The notes beneath the pieces were generated by a model. The model was not told the origin of the DNA. It did not search any database and saw only the letters and a list, made by a program, of their open reading frames with translations. Of a stretch of 64,000 nucleotides of DNA, positions 36,871 to 46,004 are shown piece after piece. The position numbers and the translations under genes were made by a program. This DNA comes from CAVYXK01 sp963708245 (GTDB lineage: Bacteria; Pseudomonadota; Alphaproteobacteria; Acetobacterales; Acetobacteraceae), in NCBI GenBank assembly GCA_963708245.1, contig OY970201.1:1860001-1924000 (forward strand). The letters run 5' to 3'. Each line of letters starts with the position of its first letter. The first letter of the stretch is position 1.

Positions 36871-36990
36871 CGGTAGCGGGCATCATCGGCGCCGTATACT
36901 AAATATGGCGTCGAGGTGTGGCCCAACGCCTAAGGTTACGGGGACAGACCAGAACGTCAAATCGGCAATGTTGGGAGGCCGATCTGAGCC

Positions 36991-38403
36991 ATGAGAGCCC
37001 TCAACGCCATCCGCATGGGCGGGTTCGAGGTCCTGCCGCTGATCGAAGGCGGCAAGGGCGTCTCTATCTCCACCGGCATCTCCAGCGGCAACTGGGCTGC
37101 GGCCGGTGGTGTGGGCACGTTCAGTGCCGTGAATGCCGATAGTTTCGACCCGGATGGCCACCGTATCCCGCAGGAGTACCGCGGTCGCACCCGGCGTGAG
37201 CGGCACGAGGAACTGGTGGCTTATGCCATCCAGGGCGCGCTCACCCAGGCCCGCCGCGCGTACGAGCTCGCCAGCGGGGTGGGACGCATCCACGCCAACA
37301 TCCTGTGGGAGATGGGTGCCGCCGAGCGGATCATCACCGAGGTGCTGGAGCAGGCTAAGGGGATTATCAACGGCATCACCTGCGGCGCCGGCATGCCATA
37401 TCGGCTATCGGAGATCGCCGCCCGGTTCAACGTGCACTACTACCCGATTATCTCGTCGGCCCGCGCTTTCAACGCCCTGTGGAAGCGCGCCTATCACAAG
37501 GCGTCCGCCCTGCTCGGCGGTGTGGTGTATGAGGACCCGTGGCTGGCCGGCGGGCATAACGGGCTCTCCAACAGCGAGGACCCGGTGCGGCCCGAGGACC
37601 CCTATCCGCGCGTGCTGGCGCTGCGGAAGACCATGCGCGAGTTCGGACTGGACGACACCCCAATCATCATGGCCGGCGGCGTCTGGTGGCTCGACGAATG
37701 GCAAGACTGGATCGAAAACACGGAGCTGGGACCGATCGCCTTCCAGTTCGGCACGCGCCCGCTGCTCACCAAGGAGAGTCCGATTGGCGATGCCTGGAAG
37801 AAAAAGCTGCTGACGCTGAAAGAGGGCGATGTCTTCCTCAACCGCTTCAGCCCAACCGGCTTCTGGTCGAGCGCGGTCAACAACGGCTTCATCCAGGAGC
37901 TGCGCGGACGCAGCGAGCGGCAGGTCGCCTATACTACCGAGGTGGTCGGCGAGCACGTCGCCGAATACGGCGTCGGTCCTCGCAAGCGGCCGGTTTACCT
38001 CACCCGGGCCGATCTGGAGCGAGTGCGCGAATGGGAGGCGGCGGGCTACACCGAGGCGCTGCGCACGCCGGATTCCACCCTGATCTTCGTGACGCCGGAG
38101 AAGGCGAAGGAGATCATCCGCGATCAGGCCGGCTGCATGGGTTGCCTGAGCCTGTGCCGCTTCTCCAACTGGAGCCAACACGACGAAAATCACAGCAGCG
38201 GCAAGCGCCCCGATCCGCGCAGCTTCTGCATCCAGAAGACGCTGCAGGCGATCGCTCATGAAAGCGACGAGCCGGATGCCGTCGAGCGCAACCTGATGTT
38301 CAGCGGGCATAACGGCTTTCGCTTTGCCCGCGATCCATTCTACTCGAATGGCTTCATCCCGACGGTGAAGCAGCTCGTGGAGAGGATTCTGACTGGGCGC
38401 TGA
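36991..38403 (+). CDS. Nitronate monooxygenase-like FMN oxidoreductase with C-terminal Cys cluster
   Basis: The protein has 470 residues; the NMO/2-nitropropane dioxygenase barrel occupies about 1-330. It begins MRALNAIRMGGFEVLPLIEGG, and includes NGITCGAGMPYRLSEIA and the FMN-phosphate region IIMAGGVWWLDEW and PIAFQFGTRPLLTKES. Beyond the core there is a 140-residue extension with CMGCLSLCRFSNW and another Cys in DPRSFCIQKTLQ, which could bind a metal or Fe-S cluster. It is longer than classical NMO (330-380 residues). The natural substrate is unknown; enoyl reductase or nitronate oxidation are family options. It stands alone between pnp and the Cox11 gene. Confidence 0.8.
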   Translation: MRALNAIRMGGFEVLPLIEGGKGVSISTGISSGNWAAAGGVGTFSAVNADSFDPDGHRIPQEYRGRTRRERHEELVAYAIQGALTQARRAYELASGVGRIHANILWEMGAAERIITEVLEQAKGIINGITCGAGMPYRLSEIAARFNVHYYPIISSARAFNALWKRAYHKASALLGGVVYEDPWLAGGHNGLSNSEDPVRPEDPYPRVLALRKTMREFGLDDTPIIMAGGVWWLDEWQDWIENTELGPIAFQFGTRPLLTKESPIGDAWKKKLLTLKEGDVFLNRFSPTGFWSSAVNNGFIQELRGRSERQVAYTTEVVGEHVAEYGVGPRKRPVYLTRADLERVREWEAAGYTEALRTPDSTLIFVTPEKAKEIIRDQAGCMGCLSLCRFSNWSQHDENHSSGKRPDPRSFCIQKTLQAIAHESDEPDAVERNLMFSGHNGFRFARDPFYSNGFIPTVKQLVERILTGR

Positions 38404-38606
38404 CGGCTCCCCGCGCGGCGGGATGAGTCAGCATTTTCGTCGGCCGGCTCCGCGAAAGCCCATCGGACTCGGTGTTACCCCGTGTCCGCTTGATTGATTG
38501 CAAGCAGCACGCCATGCGCACCAGTTTGCGTTACGAGCCAGGCGAGCTATGAACAGCGAATGGGACAGCACCGGCAACACCTCGCAGACGTCGAAAGGTC
38601 AAAGAC

Positions 38607-39548
38607 GTGAACGCCCCGAAAGCTCGGCGCGGCAAGCTGCTGACGCTGGCCGGCCTGTTGCTCGCTGTCGGCGTGATGACCACGCTGGTGTCCTACTCGG
38701 TCACGCTGTACCGGCTGTTCTGCCAGGCTACGGGTGCATTGGGCACCACCCGGCGCGTCGCTGCCGATACCGCCGCCGAATCACCGCGCATGGTGACGGT
38801 TTCTTTCGATACCAACGTGGCACCGGGTATGCCCTGGCGATTCAGCCCGGTGCAGCGGCAGGTGCGCGTGCATCTCGGTCAGGAGGCGCTGGTGTTCTTC
38901 CGGGCCGAGAATCTCTCCGACCACGACATCGTCGGCCATGCCACCTTCAACGTCACACCGGCAAAAATCGGCACCTATTTCAAAAAGATCCAGTGCTTCT
39001 GCTTCACCGAAGAAAAGCTAGGGGCGCATCAGAGCGTCGAGATGCCGGTCGATTTCTTCGTCGATCCGCGTCTGGACGCCGACCCTAACGCGGCGGACGT
39101 GCGGGACATCGCGCTGTCCTACACATTCTTCCCCTCGCTCCGGCCGGCCGAATCAGAGGACCTGTCTCGCTTCGACGAGCGGCCGCCCGATCCGGTTGCC
39201 GGGCGCGAGTTGTTCGCCACGGTGTGCGCCGAGTGTCACGCGCTCGACCGTTCGAGGGTCGGCCCGCCGCTGGAGGGTGTGGTCGGCCGTGCCGCCGGCA
39301 GCGTGGCGGGTTACCCCTACTCAGCCGGGCTGGCGCACGCCGATGTCGTTTGGAACGCGCAGACGCTCGACCGCTGGCTCGAGAATCCGCAGGCGCTCGT
39401 CCCGGGGGCGCTGATGCCCTATCGACTGCCAGACGCGATCCGCCGGCGCGACATTATTGCGTACCTGGAGACGCTGAAGCCGACGCCTGCCTCCCCGCTA
39501 GTCAAGACAGGACAAGCGGGTGAGCCGCCTGCGCGTCCGCCGGGTTGA
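38607..39548 (+). CDS. ctaG: Cox11/CtaG copper chaperone fused to a class I cytochrome c
   Basis: The protein has 313 residues. N-terminal part: one membrane anchor (LLTLAGLLLAVGVMTTLVSYS), then the Cox11 Ig-like domain with Cys39 (YRLFCQATG) and the copper-binding CxC at 130-132 in KIQCFCFTEEKLGAHQ, followed by MPVDFFVDP and the usual DIALSYTFF end. After a 20-residue linker a cytochrome c domain starts: haem motif CAECH (207-211), GPPLEGVVGR, and the axial Met region GALMPYRLPD. Cox11 delivers copper to CuB of cytochrome c oxidase. The start GTG is chosen from AAAGG upstream. No oxidase genes (ctaC/D/E) are adjacent. Confidence 0.9.
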   Translation: MNAPKARRGKLLTLAGLLLAVGVMTTLVSYSVTLYRLFCQATGALGTTRRVAADTAAESPRMVTVSFDTNVAPGMPWRFSPVQRQVRVHLGQEALVFFRAENLSDHDIVGHATFNVTPAKIGTYFKKIQCFCFTEEKLGAHQSVEMPVDFFVDPRLDADPNAADVRDIALSYTFFPSLRPAESEDLSRFDERPPDPVAGRELFATVCAECHALDRSRVGPPLEGVVGRAAGSVAGYPYSAGLAHADVVWNAQTLDRWLENPQALVPGALMPYRLPDAIRRRDIIAYLETLKPTPASPLVKTGQAGEPPARPPG

Positions 39549-39563
39549 CCGCTGGCCGCCGTC

Positions 39564-40232
39564 TCAGGCGAGCGACACCGATCCGGCCTCCGGACCCTTC
39601 TTGCCGGACACCACCTGAAGCCGGACCGCCTGGCCCGGTGCGAGCTCGGCCAAGCCGCTGCGCTCCAATGCCGAGACATGCACGAACACGTCCTTGCCGC
39701 CGCTCTCCGGGGTGATGAAGCCGAAGCCCTTCTGGGCGTTGTACCACTTCACTGTCCCGCGGATTTCCTGCCCCGGGGTTGCTGCAGGCATCTGCCTCGA
39801 CGCTCCTCCCGGAGCGTGCCGGCGCGGGGCGGGCGCCTGGCCGGTTGCCTCACCAAGTTCGGTGATCTCCGCTACCTGCGGGCCTTTCGGGCCACGCCCG
39901 ATCCGCACCCGTATCGGAGCGCCTGCCCCCGGTGTGCCGCCACCAAAGCGCTCGACCACGCTGATGTGGAGGAAAGCGTCGCCGGAACCGTCCTCAAGCT
40001 CGACGAAGCCGAACCCTTTGCCTGGATCGAACCACTTCACCACGGCTCCCACCTCGGGACCCGATGCCGCGATGGGCGCCGCTCGCGGCGGTCGCTGTGG
40101 GGAGGACGGATAAGCGAGCTGCTCCTGCCCTAGCGTCGGGGCGCGCCGCCAGGGGTCGGGGGCACCGGGGCCTCCGTCGTCAAACTTGCGCTTCCTGCTC
40201 TCCCGGTTGCGCCAACCCTCTCGCCTATCCAT
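39564..40232 (-). CDS. Double cold-shock-domain protein
   Basis: The 222-residue cytosolic RNA/DNA-binding protein has two cold-shock domains. CSD1, about 62-128, shows VVKWFDPGKGFGFVELEDG and DAFLHISVVERFG. CSD2, about 156-221, shows GTVKWYNAQKGFGFITPESG and DVFVHVSALERSG. Both have RNP1 (KGFGF) and RNP2 (FLH/FVH). The N-terminal tail is basic (NRESRKRKFDDG). Two-domain CspD-like proteins of this length are typical of alphaproteobacteria. Probable stress or stationary-phase RNA chaperone. Confidence 0.9.
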   Translation of the reverse strand: MDRREGWRNRESRKRKFDDGGPGAPDPWRRAPTLGQEQLAYPSSPQRPPRAAPIAASGPEVGAVVKWFDPGKGFGFVELEDGSGDAFLHISVVERFGGGTPGAGAPIRVRIGRGPKGPQVAEITELGEATGQAPAPRRHAPGGASRQMPAATPGQEIRGTVKWYNAQKGFGFITPESGGKDVFVHVSALERSGLAELAPGQAVRLQVVSGKKGPEAGSVSLA

Positions 40233-40426
40233 CTCCGAACCTCACCGGTATCCGCCGTGCGGACTAGAAACCCGTCTTACTCGCTCATCGGGCCGGTCGC
40301 TACAGGTATGGGGTTCACCTGGGCACAGTCGCCGCCGCGTTGCACAAGGAAGGCTCCGGCCGCCGTGGCCGTGGGCGCGTATTCGCTCACGAAACCTTGA
40401 CGCCGGCGGTGCCGCGGGGAGATGGC

Positions 40427-40503
40427 TGGTCGGAGCGGCGGGATTTGAACCCACGACCCCCAGTCCCCCAGACTGATGCGCTACCAGGCTGCGCTACGCT
40501 CCG
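40427..40503 (-). tRNA. tRNA-Pro (GGG)
   Basis: A 77-nt cloverleaf reads on the minus strand from 40503. The acceptor CGGAGCG pairs with CGCTCCG, the D arm is GCGCAGCCTGGTAGCGC-like, the anticodon loop is CTGGGGG (anticodon GGG), the T loop is TTCAAAT, and CCA is encoded (40427-40429). It lies downstream of ihfA-merR, the usual arrangement in related genomes. Confidence 0.95.
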
Positions 40504-40580
40504 ATTGTGCACTTAAGCTGTAGCAGCGTTGGGCCGACGGAGGCAACGCCCCGGGCCGCTGCCTTCCCGCCGTCTTGCCT

Positions 40581-41165
40581 TCAGCCCAACAGCGCACGTA
40601 GCGCTTCCAGGTCGCGCAACGTCTCTTGCATTACGGCGCGCAGCCGTTCCACTTCCGGCTCCAATCCGCGCTCGTCCCTGGATCGGCCGGTCCGTCCTTG
40701 TGACGGTGAGGCGGTTGCCACTGGCGCGGGAAGTCCGGGGAGCGGTAGCTCCGGCTCGGCCGGCACCGTGCCGGCCCGCTCGGCCTCGGCTTGGGCTCGC
40801 TCGTCCGGTGTGGCCGGCGGAATGTCGTCCGAGAGCCTGCCGCCGCCCTCCCGCAATAATCGCTGCACGCCTTTGATCGTATAGCCCTGGACATAAAGCA
40901 GATCGGAGATGCGCCGCAGCAGGGCAATGTCGTCCGGCCGATAGTAGCGGCGCCCGCCACCACGCTTCAGCGGCTTCACCTGGATGAATTTTGTCTCCCA
41001 GAACCGCAGCACGTGTTGCGGGATGTGTAGCTCGTCCGCGACTTCGCTGATGGTGCGGAACGCGGTCGGCGCTTTCTTCGGACGCACGCGTCCGCTGGCG
41101 TGGGGCGGCCCAAGGTGAGGTTCCCCATCTGGAGGCTCGCGGTCCTGGTCATCGGGTCCGCTCAT
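40581..41165 (-). CDS. MerR-family transcriptional regulator
   Basis: The 194-residue protein has an N-terminal MerR winged helix (about 35-105): TISEVADELHIPQHVLRFWE, then the wing GGGRRYYRPDDIALLRRI and the second helix pair LYVQGYTIKGVQRLLREG. The C-terminal part has a short coiled coil (VERLRAVMQETLRDLEAL) and no obvious Cys-based metal or redox site. It overlaps the ihfA stop by 4 bp (ATGA). The ihfA-merR pair in front of tRNA-Pro is conserved in alphaproteobacteria; its target genes are not evident here. Confidence 0.9.
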   Translation of the reverse strand: MSGPDDQDREPPDGEPHLGPPHASGRVRPKKAPTAFRTISEVADELHIPQHVLRFWETKFIQVKPLKRGGGRRYYRPDDIALLRRISDLLYVQGYTIKGVQRLLREGGGRLSDDIPPATPDERAQAEAERAGTVPAEPELPLPGLPAPVATASPSQGRTGRSRDERGLEPEVERLRAVMQETLRDLEALRALLG

Positions 41166-41497
41166 TCGTCGTCATCGTGCGCGAACGCACGGCCGTCCCC
41201 TTGCCCAGGCGTTATCCCGTTCACGCGTGCTTTCAGCACGTGGCTGGGCCGGAACACGAGGACGCGCCGCGGCAGGATCGGCACTTCCTCTCCGGTTTTC
41301 GGGTTGCGACCGATGCGGCGACCTTTCTGGCGCACAGAAAAGGTTCCAAACCCGCTGATCTTGACCGATTCCCCAGATTCAAGTGTTGCCGTAACGCGAT
41401 CCAGCACCGTTTCCAGCAGGTCGGCGGACTCGTTGCGCGACAGCCCGACCTGCGTGTAGATGGTCTCGGCCAAGTGCGCCCGCGTGATGGTATTCAT
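41162..41497 (-). CDS. ihfA: Integration host factor subunit alpha
   Basis: The 111-residue HU/IHF-fold protein bends DNA as a heterodimer with IhfB. MNTITRAHLAETIYTQVGLS is the typical N-terminus, VKISGFGTFSVRQKGRRIGR is the core, and the DNA-contacting arm reads NPKTGEEVPILPRRVLVF with the intercalating Pro. A C-terminal acidic tail (HDDDE) is longer than in enterobacteria. It is the first gene of the ihfA-merR pair. Confidence 0.95.
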   Translation of the reverse strand: MNTITRAHLAETIYTQVGLSRNESADLLETVLDRVTATLESGESVKISGFGTFSVRQKGRRIGRNPKTGEEVPILPRRVLVFRPSHVLKARVNGITPGQGDGRAFAHDDDE

Positions 41498-41668
41498 GAA
41501 CGAACGCTAAGAACCCGACCCGAGCACGTCAAGGAAAACACGAAAGATCAGAGGGTTGCAGGCAAACCCGCTGGGGTCGCAACAATTGGCTACCTCCGCT
41601 TGCCAGAGCCGTCGGGCCGAGCCATCTCGGAGCCAATGAAGGCCTATGCCGCCGAACACCGCCTTCGA

Positions 41669-42156
41669 ATGAGGCCGCTTGCCGAGATACTCGGGCTGAT
41701 TTTGCCAGGCTGCGCCACACCAGGAGCCAACGGTCTGCCCTTCCCGGCGTTGCTCGATCTCGCCCGCAGCGAACGGCCCCCGAGGCCGAATCCGGCGCTT
41801 GCTGCCCCTGAAGGATGGGCGCCGCAGCCGGACATTGTGACGCCGGTCTATCCGGTGCTCGCTGCTCGCCGCTGTCGCACAAGTGGTCGACGCGTAGCCC
41901 CGCACGTTCCGCACCAATGCCTGTACCGGTTGCCGGGCAGCTTCATTGGGTGATCCGCAGCTCGGTATTCAACTTCCCCGATGTCATCACGGCGCAGGCG
42001 ATGCCGCATGACCCCGACGGCAGCACGCTTCTGCTGTATTCCTGCAGCGTTTACGGCTATGGGGATTTCGGGGTGAACCGCCAGCGTCTGAGGATCTGGC
42101 TCGCCGCCCTGGATGACGCGGTCAGACCATCAGCCGAGAGATCAACCCCTCTATGA
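41669..42156 (+). pseudogene. DUF1499 lipoprotein gene, broken
   Basis: A lipoprotein signal is readable (MRPLAEILGLILPGCATPG), then PQPDIVTPVYPV in the first frame, LAAVAQVVDA in the second with a TAG stop at 41895-41897, and finally VAGQLHWVIRSSVFNFPDVI and SCSVYGYGDFGVNRQRLRIW in the third. These are consecutive pieces of one DUF1499 protein, so two frameshifts (about 41860 and 41900-41920) and one nonsense codon have inactivated it. Its last frame overlaps the start of the ABC protein gene by 4 bp, showing the former operon. Confidence 0.8.
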
Positions 42157-43934
42157 ATTCCATCGGATCGTTCCTGCATGACGTGTGGCGGTTGTCGCGG
42201 CCCTATTTCCGTTCGGAAGAAAAATGGTCAGCCTGGACGCTGTTGATTTCGGTCATCGTGCTGAATTTGTCGATGGTCGGCATGAACGTGGTGCTGAATT
42301 TCTGGAACCGACAGTTTTTTAACGCGCTGCAGGCCAAGGACTACAGGGCATTCCTGGAATTGCTGTTCACTTGGCGCCGCACACCCGACGGCAGCATCAT
42401 GCCGGGATTCTGTGGGGTGGTGGCGGTCTACATCATGGTAGCCGTGTACGCGTTTTACTTGAGCCAGTGGCTGCAAATCCGCTGGCGCCGCTGGCTGACG
42501 ACGCGCTTTCTGGATGAATGGCTGGCCGACCGCGCCTATTACCGCATCAGCCTTACCACCGACGCCGCTGCGATCGGCACCGATAACCCGGATCAGCGTA
42601 TCTCCGAAGACCTGCGCGATTTCGTCGTCACCACCCTGTCGCTGAGCGTCGATTTTATTTCCAACATCGTCTCGTTCGTGAGCTTCGTCGGGATTCTCTG
42701 GAGCCTGTCGGGACAGATCACGCTGTTTGGCGTGACCATCCCCGGCTATATGGTGTTCGTTGCGCTGCTGTATGCCGTCGTCGGCACCTGGCTTACCCAC
42801 GTCGTAGGCCGACCATTGGTTGGGCTGCGCTTCCGCCAGCAACGGGTCGAGGCAGACTTCCGATACGCGCTGGTGCGGTTCCGTGAGAATATGGAAGGCA
42901 TCGCGCTCTACCAGGGAGAAGCGGAAGAGAACGACAACCTGATAGGCCGGTTCCAGAACGTGATCACCAACTGGTGGGGGATCATGACGCGGACGAAGCG
43001 GCTGAACGCCCTTAATTACGGGTATAACCAGATCGCCGTGATCTTTCCGTTCGTCGTGGCTGCGCCGCGCTATTTCACAGGACAGATCCAGCTAGGAGGC
43101 CTTACCCAAACTGCCGGGGCGTTCGGCCGCGTGCAGGATTCGCTCTCCTGGTTCGTCAATGCATACCCGCAGCTTGCCCAGTGGCGCGCCATCGTCGAGC
43201 GGCTCACGACCTTCCACCGCGCCATCGTCATGGCCCGCGCCGCCAACCTGACCGGCGGCCTGACCATCGATCCGGCACCGGACGGGGCGATACGGCTTTC
43301 CGATCTGACGCTCGAGCTGCCGAACGGCACCAAGTTGCTGCAAGACGTGGATCTAAGCTTCGTACCCGGAACGTCTGTGGTGGTGACCGGCCGCACCGGC
43401 TCCGGCAAATCGACGCTGTTTCGGGCTATCGCCGGGATCTGGCCATTCGGCAAGGGCCACGTCGAGCGGCCGCTGGAGAAGTGCCTGTTCATGCCGCAAC
43501 GGCCCTATATCCCGCTTGGAACCCTGCGGCGGGTCGTCACTTATCCGCATCCGCCGGAGCGCTTCACCGATGCCGAGGTGATACGAGCACTCGAGGATGC
43601 CGGGCTGCCGGGCCTCACCTCGCGCCTCGACGAAGATCCGAATTGGCCGCAGGTGCTCTCAGGCGGTGAGCAACAGCGTGTGGCGATCGCTCGTGCGCTG
43701 CTAGACCGGCCCGACTGGCTGTTCCTGGACGAAGCCACGGCGAGCCTTGATCCGGAATCCGAGGCGGATGTCTATCGGACGCTGCGGGAGCGCCTGCCGG
43801 GGACGACGATCATATCGATCGCCCACCGCCCGAGCGTTGCTGCGCTGCACGACAAACGCTTGACTCTTGAGCGTGAGGATGGGCGGCCGGGGCACTTGGT
43901 GCAGCAGAGGGTCGATGTAGCTGCGGCGCAGTAG
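42153..43934 (+). CDS. SbmA/BacA-type ABC transporter, fused permease and ATPase
   Basis: The protein has 593 residues. The N-terminal ABC_membrane_2 domain has about six helices (1-330; MNVVLNFWNRQFFNALQAKD and the conserved NPDQRISEDLRDF motif). The C-terminal ATPase has Walker A VTGRTGSGKSTLFRAIAGIW, signature LSGGEQQRVAIARAL and Walker B WLFLDEATASLDPESEA. It works as a homodimer in the inner membrane. Relatives (YddA, BacA-related, peroxisomal ABCD) handle peptides, very-long-chain fatty acids or vitamin B12. The start overlaps the DUF1499 pseudogene end (ATGA). Confidence 0.9.
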   Translation: MNSIGSFLHDVWRLSRPYFRSEEKWSAWTLLISVIVLNLSMVGMNVVLNFWNRQFFNALQAKDYRAFLELLFTWRRTPDGSIMPGFCGVVAVYIMVAVYAFYLSQWLQIRWRRWLTTRFLDEWLADRAYYRISLTTDAAAIGTDNPDQRISEDLRDFVVTTLSLSVDFISNIVSFVSFVGILWSLSGQITLFGVTIPGYMVFVALLYAVVGTWLTHVVGRPLVGLRFRQQRVEADFRYALVRFRENMEGIALYQGEAEENDNLIGRFQNVITNWWGIMTRTKRLNALNYGYNQIAVIFPFVVAAPRYFTGQIQLGGLTQTAGAFGRVQDSLSWFVNAYPQLAQWRAIVERLTTFHRAIVMARAANLTGGLTIDPAPDGAIRLSDLTLELPNGTKLLQDVDLSFVPGTSVVVTGRTGSGKSTLFRAIAGIWPFGKGHVERPLEKCLFMPQRPYIPLGTLRRVVTYPHPPERFTDAEVIRALEDAGLPGLTSRLDEDPNWPQVLSGGEQQRVAIARALLDRPDWLFLDEATASLDPESEADVYRTLRERLPGTTIISIAHRPSVAALHDKRLTLEREDGRPGHLVQQRVDVAAAQ

Positions 43935-44051
43935 GGCTGACGCCGGCTGCCACGGGGCTTATCTAAAAGGCCAGGGCCCCCGCTGGCCCAGCCAAGGGCA
44001 ACGCCCTTGGCACACGCTCGTTTTCGGGCACGCCAACCACAGGAGGATGTC

Positions 44052-45530
44052 ATGCTGAACCCCGCATCGCCGTTGCCGCTGAAAGACCCGACACTGTTGC
44101 GCCAAGCGAACTGCATCGATGGCAAATGGGTGCAGGCCGACAGCGGGAAGACCCTGGTCGTCAAAAACCCTGCTACCGGGGAGGCAATCGGCGAAGTACC
44201 GACGATGGGTGCCGCCGAAACGCGTCGTGCGATCGAGGCAGCCAATCGCGCCTGGCCGGCTTGGCGCACCATGCTGGCGAAAGAGCGCGGCGCCATTCTG
44301 CGCAAGCTCTCTGATCTCATGCTAGCCAATGCCGACGACCTCGCGATGATCATGACCGCCGAGCAAGGCAAGCCGCTGACCGAAAGCAAGGGCGAGATCG
44401 CTTATGCCGCGAGCTTCATTGACTGGTTCGCCGAGGAAGGAAAGCGTGTCTATGGCGATACCATCCCGCAGAACGCCAGGGGCCGCCGCATCTTGGTTCT
44501 GAAGGAGCCGGTCGGCGTCTTCGCCGCCATCACGCCGTGGAACTTCCCTGCCGCGATGATTACGCGCAAGGCTGGCCCAGGCTGGGCCGCCGGCTGCACC
44601 GGCGTGATCCGTCCCGCCAGCCAGACGCCGTTCTCGGCCCTGGCACTCGCGGTGCTGGCCGAACGGGCGGGAATGCCGCCGGGCGTCTGCAACATCATCA
44701 CCGGGCCTTCCGCGGAGACCGGCGCGGAGCTGACGTCCAATCCGCTGGTGCGTAAACTGTCGTTCACCGGCAGCACCGAAGTAGGCGCCAGGCTGCTGGC
44801 GCAATGCGCGCCGACGATCAAGAAAACCAGCATGGAACTCGGCGGCAACGCCCCGTTCATCGTGTTCGACGACGCCGATCTAGACGCTGCCGTGACCGGG
44901 GCGATGGCAAGCAAATACCGCAACACCGGGCAGACCTGCGTCTGTGCCAACCGGATCCTGGTGCAGGAAGCCGTCTATGACGCTTTCGCACAGAAATTCA
45001 AGGCGACGATCGACCAGATGAAAGTGGGCAACGGGATGGAGCCCGGCGTCGTGCAGGGCCCGCTGATCAACGCCGACGCGGTGAAGAAGGTCGAGGAGCA
45101 CATTGCCGATGCGACGAAGCGCGGCGCCAAGGTACTGACCGGCGGGCATCGCCATCGGCTCGGTGGCAATTTCTTCGAGCCGACGTTGCTCGCGGAGGTG
45201 CCGCACGATGCGCTGATCTTCCGTGAGGAGACCTTCGGCCCGGTCGCGCCGCTGTTCCGCTTCAAGACCGAGGAAGAAGCGATTCGCCTGGCCAACGATA
45301 CTGAGTTCGGCCTGGCGGCGTATTTCTACGCGCGCGACGTGGGGCGGATTTTCCGTGTCGGCGAGGCGCTGGAATACGGACTGATAGGCGTCAACGAGGG
45401 GATCATCTCCACTGCCGAGGCTCCCTTCGGCGGAATGAAGCACTCCGGCCTGGGCCGTGAAGGCTCGAAATACGGCATCGAGGAGTATCTGGAGATCAAG
45501 TACCTCGCGGTCGGCGGAATCGGCACCTAG
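44052..45530 (+). CDS. gabD: NADP-dependent succinate-semialdehyde dehydrogenase
   Basis: This 492-residue aldehyde dehydrogenase oxidises succinate semialdehyde to succinate at the end of GABA breakdown. Catalytic Glu in TSMELGGNAPFIVFDD and Cys in YRNTGQTCVCANRI are present, as is TPWNFPAAMITRKAGP. One position is odd: the coenzyme-binding stretch reads TGVIRPASQTPFSALAL, with Arg where almost all relatives have Lys (VxKPASQTP), and GWAAGC replaces ALAAGC. AGGAGGAT precedes the ATG at 44052. No gabT is adjacent. Confidence 0.9.
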   Translation: MLNPASPLPLKDPTLLRQANCIDGKWVQADSGKTLVVKNPATGEAIGEVPTMGAAETRRAIEAANRAWPAWRTMLAKERGAILRKLSDLMLANADDLAMIMTAEQGKPLTESKGEIAYAASFIDWFAEEGKRVYGDTIPQNARGRRILVLKEPVGVFAAITPWNFPAAMITRKAGPGWAAGCTGVIRPASQTPFSALALAVLAERAGMPPGVCNIITGPSAETGAELTSNPLVRKLSFTGSTEVGARLLAQCAPTIKKTSMELGGNAPFIVFDDADLDAAVTGAMASKYRNTGQTCVCANRILVQEAVYDAFAQKFKATIDQMKVGNGMEPGVVQGPLINADAVKKVEEHIADATKRGAKVLTGGHRHRLGGNFFEPTLLAEVPHDALIFREETFGPVAPLFRFKTEEEAIRLANDTEFGLAAYFYARDVGRIFRVGEALEYGLIGVNEGIISTAEAPFGGMKHSGLGREGSKYGIEEYLEIKYLAVGGIGT

Positions 45531-46004
45531 TCCGCCGATCCCATGAAACCGCCGTGTCCTCGCGGATCTTGCCGCGGGGGCACGGGCTTGCTGTTCCGGC
45601 CGTCAATCTCCGCAATCAGTGCCAGCTTGATCAGCAAGGGGATCGCTTGGACGCGTGCTACTGCCCGCGCGGAGGCGGGGCGAATGACTATAACGCCTCA
45701 TCGTGCCGCATGCCGTCATTCTTGAACCCAGGCGCCGACCCGATGCCTCCTCTGGATGCCTGCTGGCGAGGGCACAAAGGACAGCGGTTTTCATCCGACC
45801 GGGGGCCGCACCCGCGCGCTGGCGTCTCGGCGGTCACTGGCGTTCGTTCCCTAACACTAATCTGGCTCGATTTAGAAATTATTTGACTTCTGTGCCATAA
45901 AATACTATTGCATGACAAGGCAGTCACGTGCTTGCATCAATGCGCAAGTCGGAACGGGCCAGTACCGATAATCGGCGCCGGCGAAATGAAACGCGGGAGG
46001 TCGA
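45531..46004. other. Intergenic region without a recognised gene
   Basis: Frames in this 474-bp spacer are short and without domain signatures. The right part (from 45840) is comparatively AT-rich and may hold the promoter of the ATPase gene; the ribosome binding site GGGAGG lies at 45995-46000. Nothing else was recognised. Confidence 0.45.
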
